Origin: Planctomycetota bacterium
GTDB taxonomy: Bacteria; Planctomycetota; UBA1135; UBA2386
Assembly: GCA_023433825.1 (NCBI GenBank)
Contig: JAEYTU010000214.1
Location: 1-7,226, forward strand
Direction: 5' to 3'
Length of the DNA stretch: 7,226 bases
In this document: positions 1-6,367 of the stretch, piece after piece
How positions within the stretch are numbered: the stretch's first letter is position 1
How the letters are laid out: every line of letters starts with the position of its first letter
Made by a program: the position numbers and the translations under genes
The notes under the pieces: model-generated
The model's database searches: none
The model's input: the letters and a program-made list of their open reading frames with translations, nothing else
Told to the model about the DNA's origin: nothing

Positions 1-2
1 AG

Positions 3-101
3 GTGACGGTGACGTTCCACGCGATCAAGCGCGGGCTCGTGCAGCCATGCGCGGCGCCGTTCGTCGGCCGCGTCGTCGTCGCGCCGCTGGGTCTGCCGTG
101 A
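3..101 (+). CDS. NAD(P)H-hydrate epimerase (YjeF_N family), C-terminal fragment
   Basis: Only the last 32 codons and the TGA stop are in the window; the gene begins upstream of base 1. The readable peptide starts VTVTFHAIKRGLV and ends GRVVVAPLGLP. From memory this matches the end of the YjeF N-terminal domain, where a TVTF-x-x-x-K-x-G segment precedes a final G-x-V-x-V-A-x-(I/L)-G-(I/L)-P strand. Members of the family epimerise damaged NADHX and NADPHX in the cytoplasm so that a dehydratase can repair them. The protein stops right after the epimerase domain, so this would be a stand-alone epimerase or one with its dehydratase domain placed first. It converges on folD, with the palindrome between. 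The call rests on one short segment; the other two plus-strand frames give only a stop codon at base 4 or Arg-rich shadow sequence. Confidence 0.72.
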   Translation: MTVTFHAIKRGLVQPCAAPFVGRVVVAPLGLP

Positions 102-120
102 TTCGTACGCAGGCTTTCTG

Positions 121-167
121 GGGGAAAGTGAAACAAAGGTGCCTGGCACCTTTGTTTCACTTCCCCC
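121..167. repeat. 47-base palindrome between convergent genes (dispersed repeat and/or two-way terminator)
   Basis: Two 23-base arms meet at a single central T (base 144). They pair at every position but one (A125 against C163). The core is GGTGCCTGGCACC, flanked by AAA/TTT and then GTGAAAC/GTTTCAC, with a G-run and a C-run at the outer ends. It starts 19 bases after the upstream stop codon and ends 7 bases before the folD stop codon. On either strand the transcript could fold into a long stable hairpin, so it may end transcription from both sides, although no U-run follows. Palindromes with this AAAGGTGCCTGGCACC-type core recur, from memory, in genomes of several phyla and may be REP-like elements moved by RAYT-type transposases; that link is not tested here. 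Confidence 0.8.
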
Positions 168-174
168 GGCAAAG

Positions 175-1017
175 TCACCTGCGCTCGGCGCAGGTCAGCG
201 CGTTGTCGAGCAGCATCGCGATCGTCATCGGGCCGACGCCGCCGGGGACTGGCGTGATCGCGGAGGCGCGGCGCGCGGCGGCGGCGAACTCGACGTCGCC
301 GACGAGCTTGTCGCCGACGCGGTTCATCCCGACGTCGATGACGATCGCGCCGGGCTTGATCCACTCGCCGCGCACGATCTCGGCCCGGCCGACGGCGGCG
401 ACGACGATGTCGCCCTGACCGACGATCGCTGCGAGGTCGCGCGTGCGGCTGTGACAGACCGTCACCGTGCAGTCCGCGTTCAGCAGCAGCATCGACTGCG
501 GCTTGCCGACGATGTTGCTGCGTCCGACGACGACCGCGTGAAGGCCCGACAACTCGCCGCGCGCCTCCGCGATCAGCCGCATGACGCCCTTCGGCGTGCA
601 CGCGACGATGCCCGGCCGCCCCTGGCTCAGCAGCCCGGCGTTCTCGGCGTGGAACCCGTCGACGTCCTTGCTCGGATCGATCGCGTCGAGGATCGCCTGC
701 GCGTCGATCCCCTTCGGCAGCGGAAGTTGCACGAGGATCCCGTCGACCCCGTCGTCGGCGTTCCAACGCTGCACCTGTGCGAGAACGTCCGCGTGCGTCG
801 CGCTCGGCCAGTGCAGCACCTCACCGTCGATCCCGACCGTCGCCGCCGTGTTCGCCTTGTTGCGAACGTAGACCGCCGACGCCGGGTCGTCGCCGACGCG
901 CAGCACACACAGCTTCGGCGCGCGGCGTCGCGCCGTGAACGCCGCGACGCGCACGCGTAGTTCGTCGTTCAACCGCCGCGCCAGGGCCTTTCCGTCCAGG
1001 ATCTTCGCTTCACTCAT
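175..1017 (-). CDS. folD: Bifunctional methylenetetrahydrofolate dehydrogenase / methenyltetrahydrofolate cyclohydrolase FolD
   Basis: Cytoplasmic enzyme of one-carbon metabolism that interconverts 5,10-methylene-, 5,10-methenyl- and 10-formyl-tetrahydrofolate with NADP. The 280-aa product has the normal family length. Signature elements are intact: VGDDPASAVYVRNK (residues 41-54) with Tyr50 and the catalytic Lys54, GILVQLPLP (93-101) with Gln98, PSKDVDGFH (115-123) with Asp120, the Rossmann nucleotide-binding segment GRSNIVGKP (165-173), IDVGMNR (227-233) and PVPGGVGPMT (256-265). The start is the ATG giving MSEAKILDGKAL, which fits family N-termini. An in-frame GTG three codons upstream (bases 1024-1026) overlaps the preceding TGA and cannot be excluded. 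The gene lies 5 bases downstream of the ligand-poor amidohydrolase and is probably its last operon partner. Only a weak GAACGAG precedes the ATG, so translational coupling is likely. Confidence 0.97.
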   Translation of the reverse strand: MSEAKILDGKALARRLNDELRVRVAAFTARRRAPKLCVLRVGDDPASAVYVRNKANTAATVGIDGEVLHWPSATHADVLAQVQRWNADDGVDGILVQLPLPKGIDAQAILDAIDPSKDVDGFHAENAGLLSQGRPGIVACTPKGVMRLIAEARGELSGLHAVVVGRSNIVGKPQSMLLLNADCTVTVCHSRTRDLAAIVGQGDIVVAAVGRAEIVRGEWIKPGAIVIDVGMNRVGDKLVGDVEFAAAARRASAITPVPGGVGPMTIAMLLDNALTCAERR

Positions 1018-1022
1018 CTCGT

Positions 1023-2249
1023 TCACCGCGGCGTCGTCGACACGACTTCGCCATCGAGCACGACCGCCGTGCATCGCGTCACGTACTCGAACGGATCGCC
1101 GTCGAAACACGCGAGGTCGGCGTCCTTGCCGACCTCGATCGAACCGACGCGCGCGTCGACCCCGAGCAACCGCGCCGCATCGATCGTGATCGCGGCGAGT
1201 GCGCGTTCGAACGGAAGCCCGTACCGCACGGCGATGCCGGCCTCGAACAGCACGACGCGCGTCTTCGGCACGTAGCCCTCGTAGCCACTCTGCAGTGCGA
1301 ACGGGATCCCGGCGTCGGCCAGCAGCTTCGGCAGTTCCATCGTCGCGTTCGCCAGCTCACCGCTCGCGCGCGCCATTGGCGGATGCGGCAGCACCGGCAC
1401 GTTCGCCGCCTTGATCTCGTCGAGCAGCAGATAACTCTCGGCGGCGCCGTCGAGAACGATGTCGATCTCGAACTCGGCCGCCACGCGCAGCGCGCTCTGG
1501 ATGTCGTGCGCGCGATGAACGGTCACGAGCAGCCGCGCCTCACGGGCGAGCACCTTGCCCAGCGCTTCGAGGCGCAGGTCGACCGCCGTCGGATCGCCTT
1601 CCGTCTTCGCACGCTTCGCGACGTAGCCACGCGCCTTCAGCAGTTCCTCGCGCAGCAGCGCCACCGCCTTCGCGCGCGTCCCCGGGCCCTTGCCCTGCGC
1701 GCGCGCACCGTCGCCGAGCGTCGCGGCGATCATCGTCAGTCCGCGCAACTGATCCTGGTCGGCGCTGCGCCCGCGCGTCTTGACGACGAACGTCTGCCCC
1801 GAGATCAGCGCGCCGGGTCCGTGCCCGGTGTGCACCGTCGTGATGCCGAACCCGCGCAGCCAGTCGACGAGTTCGTCGCGCGCGTTGAACGCGTCGACGG
1901 CGCGCAGCTCGGGCTGCATCGGCGCCGAACGTTCGACCTGATCCTGGTCGTGCGGGACGTTGTAGAGCCCGCTCAGTCCGACCGTCGCGCGCGCGTCGAT
2001 CAGGCCCGGCGTGACGACCTTCGCGCGCAGTATCGGAACGCCGTCGGGAAGCTCGACTCCGGTGCGCGGGCCGACGTAGCGGATCTTGCTCCCGGCGACG
2101 ACGACGGCCGCGTCTTGCAGCGGTGCGCCGGCCATCGTCCACAGCGTGTCGGCGAGGACGACCTGGGTCGCGCGTTCGGTGTCCTGCGGAAGCGCCGAAC
2201 ACGCGGCGGCGAGGAATGCGATCGACGCGAACGGTGCGAATGCGCGCAT
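1023..2249 (-). CDS. Exported amidohydrolase-family paralog lacking most metal ligands (probable pseudoenzyme)
   Basis: The 408-aa product is homologous to the gene just upstream and to imidazolonepropionase-like amidohydrolases. The N-terminus (MRAFAPFASIAFLAAAC) is a signal sequence; Cys17 may be a lipidation site, although the lipobox is imperfect (Ala at -3). The beta-sandwich, barrel and closing VGSIEVGKDADLACFDGDPFE (368-388) are all present. Key residues are not: where the family has PGLIDxHxH, this protein has PGLIDARAT (81-89); the strand-6 His position is Asp267 (VLDG); and the strand-8 Asp of TDDP in its neighbour is lost in ALQSGYE (318-324). Only the strand-5-type His245 (VHR) remains. 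Retained family blocks include HDQDQ, PELRAVDAFN, GITTVHTGHGPGALISGQT and GTRAK. The open frame is undamaged, so it looks selected rather than decaying. It may act as a structural partner of the upstream enzyme or use another chemistry. The ATG overlaps the upstream TGA by one base and has a GGAG eight bases before it. Function unknown. Confidence 0.9.
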   Translation of the reverse strand: MRAFAPFASIAFLAAACSALPQDTERATQVVLADTLWTMAGAPLQDAAVVVAGSKIRYVGPRTGVELPDGVPILRAKVVTPGLIDARATVGLSGLYNVPHDQDQVERSAPMQPELRAVDAFNARDELVDWLRGFGITTVHTGHGPGALISGQTFVVKTRGRSADQDQLRGLTMIAATLGDGARAQGKGPGTRAKAVALLREELLKARGYVAKRAKTEGDPTAVDLRLEALGKVLAREARLLVTVHRAHDIQSALRVAAEFEIDIVLDGAAESYLLLDEIKAANVPVLPHPPMARASGELANATMELPKLLADAGIPFALQSGYEGYVPKTRVVLFEAGIAVRYGLPFERALAAITIDAARLLGVDARVGSIEVGKDADLACFDGDPFEYVTRCTAVVLDGEVVSTTPR

Positions 2250-3577
2250 CACTGGTTCTCCGCCTGCTGGCCGAAGCAGCACATGTGGAACGCTTGGTCG
2301 TGGCTCGCGCCGTAGCCGCCGAACGCGAACAGGCGGTCCTTCGGGTCGGCGCGGTCGAAGACCTTCTCGCCGTCGACGTAGGTCTCGAGCACGTTCGTGT
2401 AGATGCTGAACGGGTCGCCGGAGAGCACGACGAAGTCGGCGTCCTTGCCGACCGTCAACGTGCCGATCCGATCCTGGAGGTCGAGCATCCGCGCGTTCGC
2501 GATCGTCACGGCGCGCAACGCTGCATCGCGATCCATGCCGGCGCGCACGGCGAGCGCCGCCGAACGCAGGAACAGACGCGAGTCGGTGATCGGGTCGTCG
2601 GTGTGGAATCCGACCAGCACTCCGGCGCGGTCGAGCACGGCGCCGGTGTCGAACGACAGTTTCGCGGCCTCGTGCTTGCCGCCGGGGCTGTCGATGACGA
2701 TGACCGAGCACGGCACGTTCGCCGCCGCGATCTCGGGCGCGACGCGCCAGCCTTCGCTGACGTGGTGCAGGACGACGCGGAACTCGAACTCCTTCGCGAT
2801 CCGCAGCACCGTGACGATGTCGTCGTGACGGTGCGTGTGGTGGTGGACGATCCGCTTGCCGTCGAGCGCCTCGACGAGTGCCTCGAGCCCGAGATGACGC
2901 TCGGGCAGTTTGCTCGCGTCGCCGTCGGCGCGCGCGATCTTGTCGCGGTACTCGCGCGCCTTCAGCAGTTGCGCGCGCATCAGCGCCGCCGACTTCGCGC
3001 GCGTCCCGGCGAACGGCGGGTCGCGCTGCGGGTTCGTCCCGTTCGCCATCTTGATGCCGCCGGCGATGCTGCCGTCGGGCATCCGGATCAGCAGGTCGTC
3101 GATCGTGCGGCCGTCGCGCAGCTTCAGGTAGACGGTCTGCCCCGACAGCAAGTGGCCGGATCCCGGCATGCAGTTGACGGTCGTGATGCCGCCGGCCTGT
3201 GCCTTCTGGATGCCGGGGTCACGGACGTTGATCGCGTCGAGCGCGCGCACCTCGGGCTGGATCGGTGAACTGGAATCGGCGCCGGCGATCGCGCCGATGT
3301 GCGTGTGGCTGCAGACGAGGCCCGGCATCAGGACCTTGCCGCTCATGTCGTGCCGCTGTGCGCCATCGGGGATCGTGACCCCGTCGACCGGGCCGATCGC
3401 GACGATCCGGCCTTCGTGCACGACCAGCGTGCCGACCTCGATCGGTGGGCCGTCGATCGGCAGCAGGCGCGCGCCGACGTAGGCCTGCGGGACCGACTGT
3501 GCAGCGAGAGTGACGGTGGTCGCGACGGCGACGATCCGCGAGAGGACGAACGCGGTCGTCCCGAGTGGGGTGCGCAT
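2249..3577 (-). CDS. Exported imidazolonepropionase-like metal-dependent amidohydrolase
   Basis: The 442-aa product is a member of the amidohydrolase superfamily, which hydrolyses amide or related C-N bonds with a metal centre in a TIM barrel. An N-terminal hydrophobic stretch (about residues 8-27, TLAAQS following) indicates Sec export. Visible ligands are HTH in PGLVCSHTH (His91, His93), His249 in HTHRHDDI, His271/His272 in VVLHHVSEGW and Asp327 in GFHTDDP. The family closing motif VGKDADFVVLSGDPF is at 377-390. No Lys or carboxylated-Lys ligand was assigned. The C-terminal tail (about 405-442) runs FDRADPKDRLFAFGGYG and then a His/Cys-bearing end (HMCCFG). The substrate cannot be read from sequence; relatives include dipeptidases and imidazolonepropionase, but export argues against a classical HutI role. 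ATG 3577 is chosen because it directly precedes the signal sequence; an in-frame GTG lies 12 codons upstream (3611-3613). No Shine-Dalgarno sequence is seen. The gene lies 40 bases after fmdB. Confidence 0.93.
   Translation of the reverse strand: MRTPLGTTAFVLSRIVAVATTVTLAAQSVPQAYVGARLLPIDGPPIEVGTLVVHEGRIVAIGPVDGVTIPDGAQRHDMSGKVLMPGLVCSHTHIGAIAGADSSSPIQPEVRALDAINVRDPGIQKAQAGGITTVNCMPGSGHLLSGQTVYLKLRDGRTIDDLLIRMPDGSIAGGIKMANGTNPQRDPPFAGTRAKSAALMRAQLLKAREYRDKIARADGDASKLPERHLGLEALVEALDGKRIVHHHTHRHDDIVTVLRIAKEFEFRVVLHHVSEGWRVAPEIAAANVPCSVIVIDSPGGKHEAAKLSFDTGAVLDRAGVLVGFHTDDPITDSRLFLRSAALAVRAGMDRDAALRAVTIANARMLDLQDRIGTLTVGKDADFVVLSGDPFSIYTNVLETYVDGEKVFDRADPKDRLFAFGGYGASHDQAFHMCCFGQQAENQ
2258..2261 (-). 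promoter_or_regulatory. Shine-Dalgarno GGAG inside the upstream gene
   Basis: GGAG lies on the minus strand eight bases before the ATG at 2249, inside the last codons (Ala-Glu-Asn-Gln-stop) of the catalytic amidohydrolase. Combined with the TGATG stop/start overlap, it supports this start and suggests coupled translation of the two paralogs. It is the only reasonable Shine-Dalgarno match among the starts in the window. Confidence 0.5.
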
Positions 3578-3617
3578 GGCGAGGGAGGGTAGGGAACGTA
3601 GGGCGCCGATCACGCGG

Positions 3618-3854
3618 TCAATTCCCGCACGGCGGCCGGTTCTCGCCGCAGCGTCCGCACGACGGCATGTCGGGGATCTCGCGGGCGCCGGTCGAACGCG
3701 GGATGCTGAACCGGCCGAGCTGACGCTCGGTGTCGGTGTCGCCGCACTTCGGGCAGGCGATGGCGACGGCCGTCGGCGCCGCGGCCTCGGCATTCGTGAT
3801 CAGATCCTCGAAGACGTGGCCGCAGCCGCGGCAGGCGAAGTCGAACAGGGGCAT
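3618..3854 (-). CDS. FmdB-family zinc-ribbon protein
   Basis: A 78-aa protein starting MPLFDFACRGCGHVFEDL, the hallmark opening of the FmdB / putative regulatory protein family (MPxYEYxCxxCGxxFE). A CxxC pair at Cys8/Cys11 and a second at Cys34/Cys37 (CPKCG) form the expected single zinc ribbon, followed by the usual R-x-L-x-x-F segment (44-49). The tail has a third CxxC (Cys66/Cys69) plus Cys76, resembling the Cys/Gly-rich ends common in the family. FmdB was named for a proposed role in regulating formamidase genes in Methylophilus; the role of most members is unknown, so no specific function is claimed. Length is typical. The ATG has no Shine-Dalgarno sequence. It is the first gene of the minus-strand cluster, transcribed from the divergent region at 3855-3975. 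Confidence 0.9.
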   Translation of the reverse strand: MPLFDFACRGCGHVFEDLITNAEAAAPTAVAIACPKCGDTDTERQLGRFSIPRSTGAREIPDMPSCGRCGENRPPCGN

Positions 3855-3975
3855 CGGTGGTCGGGTCGCAGGTCGGAGCGGGCGGAGCATAGAGTCGTCG
3901 CGCGCGCGGAGTAGATCGCCTCGTCCTGCGTCGAGGCGCCCGCCCTGCCCCGCGTCTCGGCCCCGATCCCTTGCC
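3855..3975. promoter_or_regulatory. Divergent intergenic region, presumed promoters in both directions
   Basis: These 121 bases separate the start codons of fmdB (minus) and the first repeat-protein gene (plus), so both transcripts most likely begin here. On the minus strand TATGCT (3886-3891) could be a -10 box about 31 bases before the fmdB ATG, but no -35 match is seen at the right distance. On the plus strand TAGATC (3912-3917) is an even weaker candidate. A 7-bp inverted repeat (CGCCTCG at 3917-3923, CGAGGCG at 3932-3938, 8-base loop) could be a leader hairpin or an operator, but short stems are common at this GC content. No Shine-Dalgarno sequence is seen before either gene. Confidence 0.35.
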
Positions 3976-6339
3976 ATGCCTCGTGTCCAAGCCCTGATCG
4001 TGATTGCGCTGCTGCTCGCCATCGTGGCAACGACTGCGATCGCGTTCGGAGTCGGGGCCGAGGTTCCGCGACTGTTGGTCACCGAGATCGAGGGCGACGA
4101 GAGCGTCGTTGCGGCTCCCGACGCCGAGGATCGAACGAGGGCGACAGACGCGCTCGGCGATCGACGAGCCGTCGAGGCGGCGTCGCCGGACGAGATCCAC
4201 GCCGTCACCGGGCACGTCGTCGATGCATCGGGCCGGGCGATCCGAGGCGCGACGATCCGCGAGCCGGCGTTTGGCGCCGAAGCCGCGCACGCTGCAGCGG
4301 CGTGCGTCTCCGACCACGAGGGAACGTTCCGCTACATGCCGTCGGCGGCGGGGCAACTCCGCATCGAGGTCGCGGCGGATGGCTTCGTCACCGAAGTGCG
4401 CCAACTGCGTGGCCGTGACGAACCGTTCGACGCCGGCCAGATCGTGCTGATCCGGGGTCCGGAGGGGCGCGGGATGGTGACCGACGCGGCTGGCGTGCCG
4501 ATCGGGGACGTCGAGTTCGCGATGCGGTCCGTCGCCGCTCGTGATCGCCAAGTCCTGCGAGTGCGCGCCGACGCCGGGGGACGATTCGTCACGCCACGAC
4601 TCGCGCCGGGAACGCACCAAGTCACGTTCGCCGCGCCGTTCGATCGCCGCTTCGAAGTCACGATTCCGACCGACGCCGATGCCGTCGCGTTCGACTTCAG
4701 CGTGCCGCGTCCTGGTGCCGCGCTGCGAGGCGTCGTCGTCGACGACCGCGGCGACCCGATCGGCGGTGCCCAGGTCCGCATCCGCGGCTGGAAGCCGCCG
4801 CGCCGCGAGGCGACGACGTCGACAGCGCCGACCGGACGCTTCGCGCTGTTCACGTCGGCGCCGTTCGCCGGCGGCGTCGAGTTGGCCGCTGCGGCCGACG
4901 GTCACGATCCGGCGTTGCTGTCGTTCGTGGACGACGGCAGGTCGGAGCGGCGCGTGGTGCTGCGCCGTGGCTTCCGATTCGCCATCGATGTGCGAGACGA
5001 GGCCGGTGTGCCGATCGAGCGGTACGGCGTCGATCTGTACGCGGCCAGCGGCGGACGACCCCTCGCGCCGCGATCGAGCCGGCGCACGCATCCGGGAGGC
5101 CGCTTCGGATTGACGCTCCCGCGTGGGGAGTATCTGTGCGTGATCCGTCCGCATGGCCGGGCGCTGGTGCCGACCGAAGTCTTCGCGGTCGATCTGACCG
5201 AACGTGACTGGTCGGGGGTCGTGGTCCCGGAGCCAGGCCGCGAGGTCGAATTCCGCATCCACCTCAGCGACACGACGACGGTCAAGAAGGCGACGTTGAT
5301 CGTGCACGCCGACCCGACGGTCGAGCCGAAGTTCCGCGAGCCGATCCCGTACCTGACGGCGACGATCTTGGACGGTCACGTCCGCGTGCGACTGCCCGAA
5401 CGTCGGCTGTTGCGACTCCGCGTCGAAGGTGCGTTCCCCGCGTACGAGCGCGATCGGTTCGTCGTCACACAGCCGCGCGAGTCGATCGTCGTCCCGAATG
5501 GCGCGGTCGTCGTCGGCCAGTTCGAGCCGCGCACGAGTGGGCGCGTCTTGCTGACGAACGTCGCCGACGAACGCGTGATCTGGCCGCCCGAGAAGTCCCA
5601 GGCTCGATGGATGTTCGTCGACGAGCTCGGCCGCTTCCGGATGCACGGCGTGCCGGACGGGGACTGGGACGTGCGTCTGCACCCGAGCCTCTGGCCAGCG
5701 CCGGAACCGATGAAGGTCGGCCGACGGCTGCTCTCGCTGCGATCCGGTGAGACGCGTCATGTCGTCTGTGACGGCAACGTCGGCGTCCCAGCAATCGTCG
5801 TCGCGATGCCGCGTGTCGATGGGCAGCTGCACCCGCGCGAACTCGTCGACGTGCATGCGATCTCGTCGGAAGCGACCGGCGCCGTGACGGTCTGGACGCG
5901 GCGGTTGATGACGTCGTTCGACGGCAAATTGCGCTACCGCGGTCCGAGCACGCGACTGGTCCTCGAACTCGAGGTCGACGTGACCGACGCCGAGGGTCGT
6001 CGGATCGGTCCGCTCCGGACGGCTGCACGACCGAACTTGATCCCGGCGGATCGCAGCCTGCAGTTCACGGACGTGACGACGGCCCCGCTGACGATTCACC
6101 TCGTCGACGAGCAGGGCGCTCCGGTCGCCGGGCGAGTACTCGCACTCTCGACAGGCATCGGCAACGCGCCGCCGCTGCTGCTGCCGCGCACCGATGTGCA
6201 CGGACGCATCACGGTCCGCGGCGTCCCGGTCGGGATGCTCGACATCCTCGATGCCGGGGCGGGACGCGGACCGCGTGCGCTCGGCCAAGTCTGGCACGAC
6301 GTCGCGGCCCTCGAACACCGCGTGAAGCTCGAACCCTGA
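3976..6339 (+). CDS. Membrane-anchored protein with carboxypeptidase-regulatory-like domains
   Basis: A 787-aa protein of unknown function. Residues 1-5 (MPRVQ) are basic, followed by one hydrophobic segment at about 6-26 without a clear cleavage site or lipobox, so it is probably a signal anchor with the bulk outside the cytoplasmic membrane. An acidic/Ala-rich linker covers about 36-73. Beta-sandwich repeats of the CarboxypepD_reg type then follow, each showing G-x-V-x-D-x-x-G-x-P-I-x-G-A and later G-x-F motifs: about 75-158 (VTGHVVDASGRAIRGATI), 163-243 (RGMVTDAAGVPIGDVEF), 249-331 (LRGVVVDDRGDPIGGAQV) and a degenerate one at 334-412 (IDVRDEAGVPIERYGV). About 415-700 is strand-rich but not confidently divided. 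A last similar unit begins near residue 703 (LTIHLVDEQGAPVAGRV). No catalytic motif is seen. ATG 3976 is chosen because it starts the membrane segment and aligns exactly with the paralog's start. No Shine-Dalgarno sequence precedes it. Confidence 0.88.
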   Translation: MPRVQALIVIALLLAIVATTAIAFGVGAEVPRLLVTEIEGDESVVAAPDAEDRTRATDALGDRRAVEAASPDEIHAVTGHVVDASGRAIRGATIREPAFGAEAAHAAAACVSDHEGTFRYMPSAAGQLRIEVAADGFVTEVRQLRGRDEPFDAGQIVLIRGPEGRGMVTDAAGVPIGDVEFAMRSVAARDRQVLRVRADAGGRFVTPRLAPGTHQVTFAAPFDRRFEVTIPTDADAVAFDFSVPRPGAALRGVVVDDRGDPIGGAQVRIRGWKPPRREATTSTAPTGRFALFTSAPFAGGVELAAAADGHDPALLSFVDDGRSERRVVLRRGFRFAIDVRDEAGVPIERYGVDLYAASGGRPLAPRSSRRTHPGGRFGLTLPRGEYLCVIRPHGRALVPTEVFAVDLTERDWSGVVVPEPGREVEFRIHLSDTTTVKKATLIVHADPTVEPKFREPIPYLTATILDGHVRVRLPERRLLRLRVEGAFPAYERDRFVVTQPRESIVVPNGAVVVGQFEPRTSGRVLLTNVADERVIWPPEKSQARWMFVDELGRFRMHGVPDGDWDVRLHPSLWPAPEPMKVGRRLLSLRSGETRHVVCDGNVGVPAIVVAMPRVDGQLHPRELVDVHAISSEATGAVTVWTRRLMTSFDGKLRYRGPSTRLVLELEVDVTDAEGRRIGPLRTAARPNLIPADRSLQFTDVTTAPLTIHLVDEQGAPVAGRVLALSTGIGNAPPLLLPRTDVHGRITVRGVPVGMLDILDAGAGRGPRALGQVWHDVAALEHRVKLEP

Positions 6340-6367
6340 TCGGAACAAGGCCCCGACCTGCGAACCC

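Noticed and set aside
47..418. Plus-strand open frame crossing the palindrome and the convergent gene end
   Set aside because: It overlaps the YjeF-like C-terminus in another frame and runs antisense into folD; the peptide has no recognisable feature.
139..960. 273-codon plus-strand open frame opposite folD
   Set aside because: It is a low-complexity Arg/Asp/Val shadow of a gene whose motifs are all intact, and it begins inside the palindrome.
2250..2711. N-terminal extension of the ligand-poor amidohydrolase
   Set aside because: The extra 154 residues are Arg-rich shadow of the upstream gene; the ATG at 2249 directly opens a signal sequence and has a Shine-Dalgarno match.
3577..3600. GGGAGGGTAGGG-like purine run near the amidohydrolase start
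   Set aside because: It lies on the plus strand, so the minus-strand mRNA carries pyrimidines here and it cannot be a ribosome site for that gene.
3578..3793. N-terminal extension of the catalytic amidohydrolase
   Set aside because: It would run through fmdB in another frame and bury the signal sequence; only the GTG at 3611-3613 remains a minor alternative.
3730..3975. N-terminal extension of the first repeat protein
   Set aside because: It would be antisense to fmdB and place Arg-rich sequence before the membrane segment; the paralog starts at the equivalent Met.
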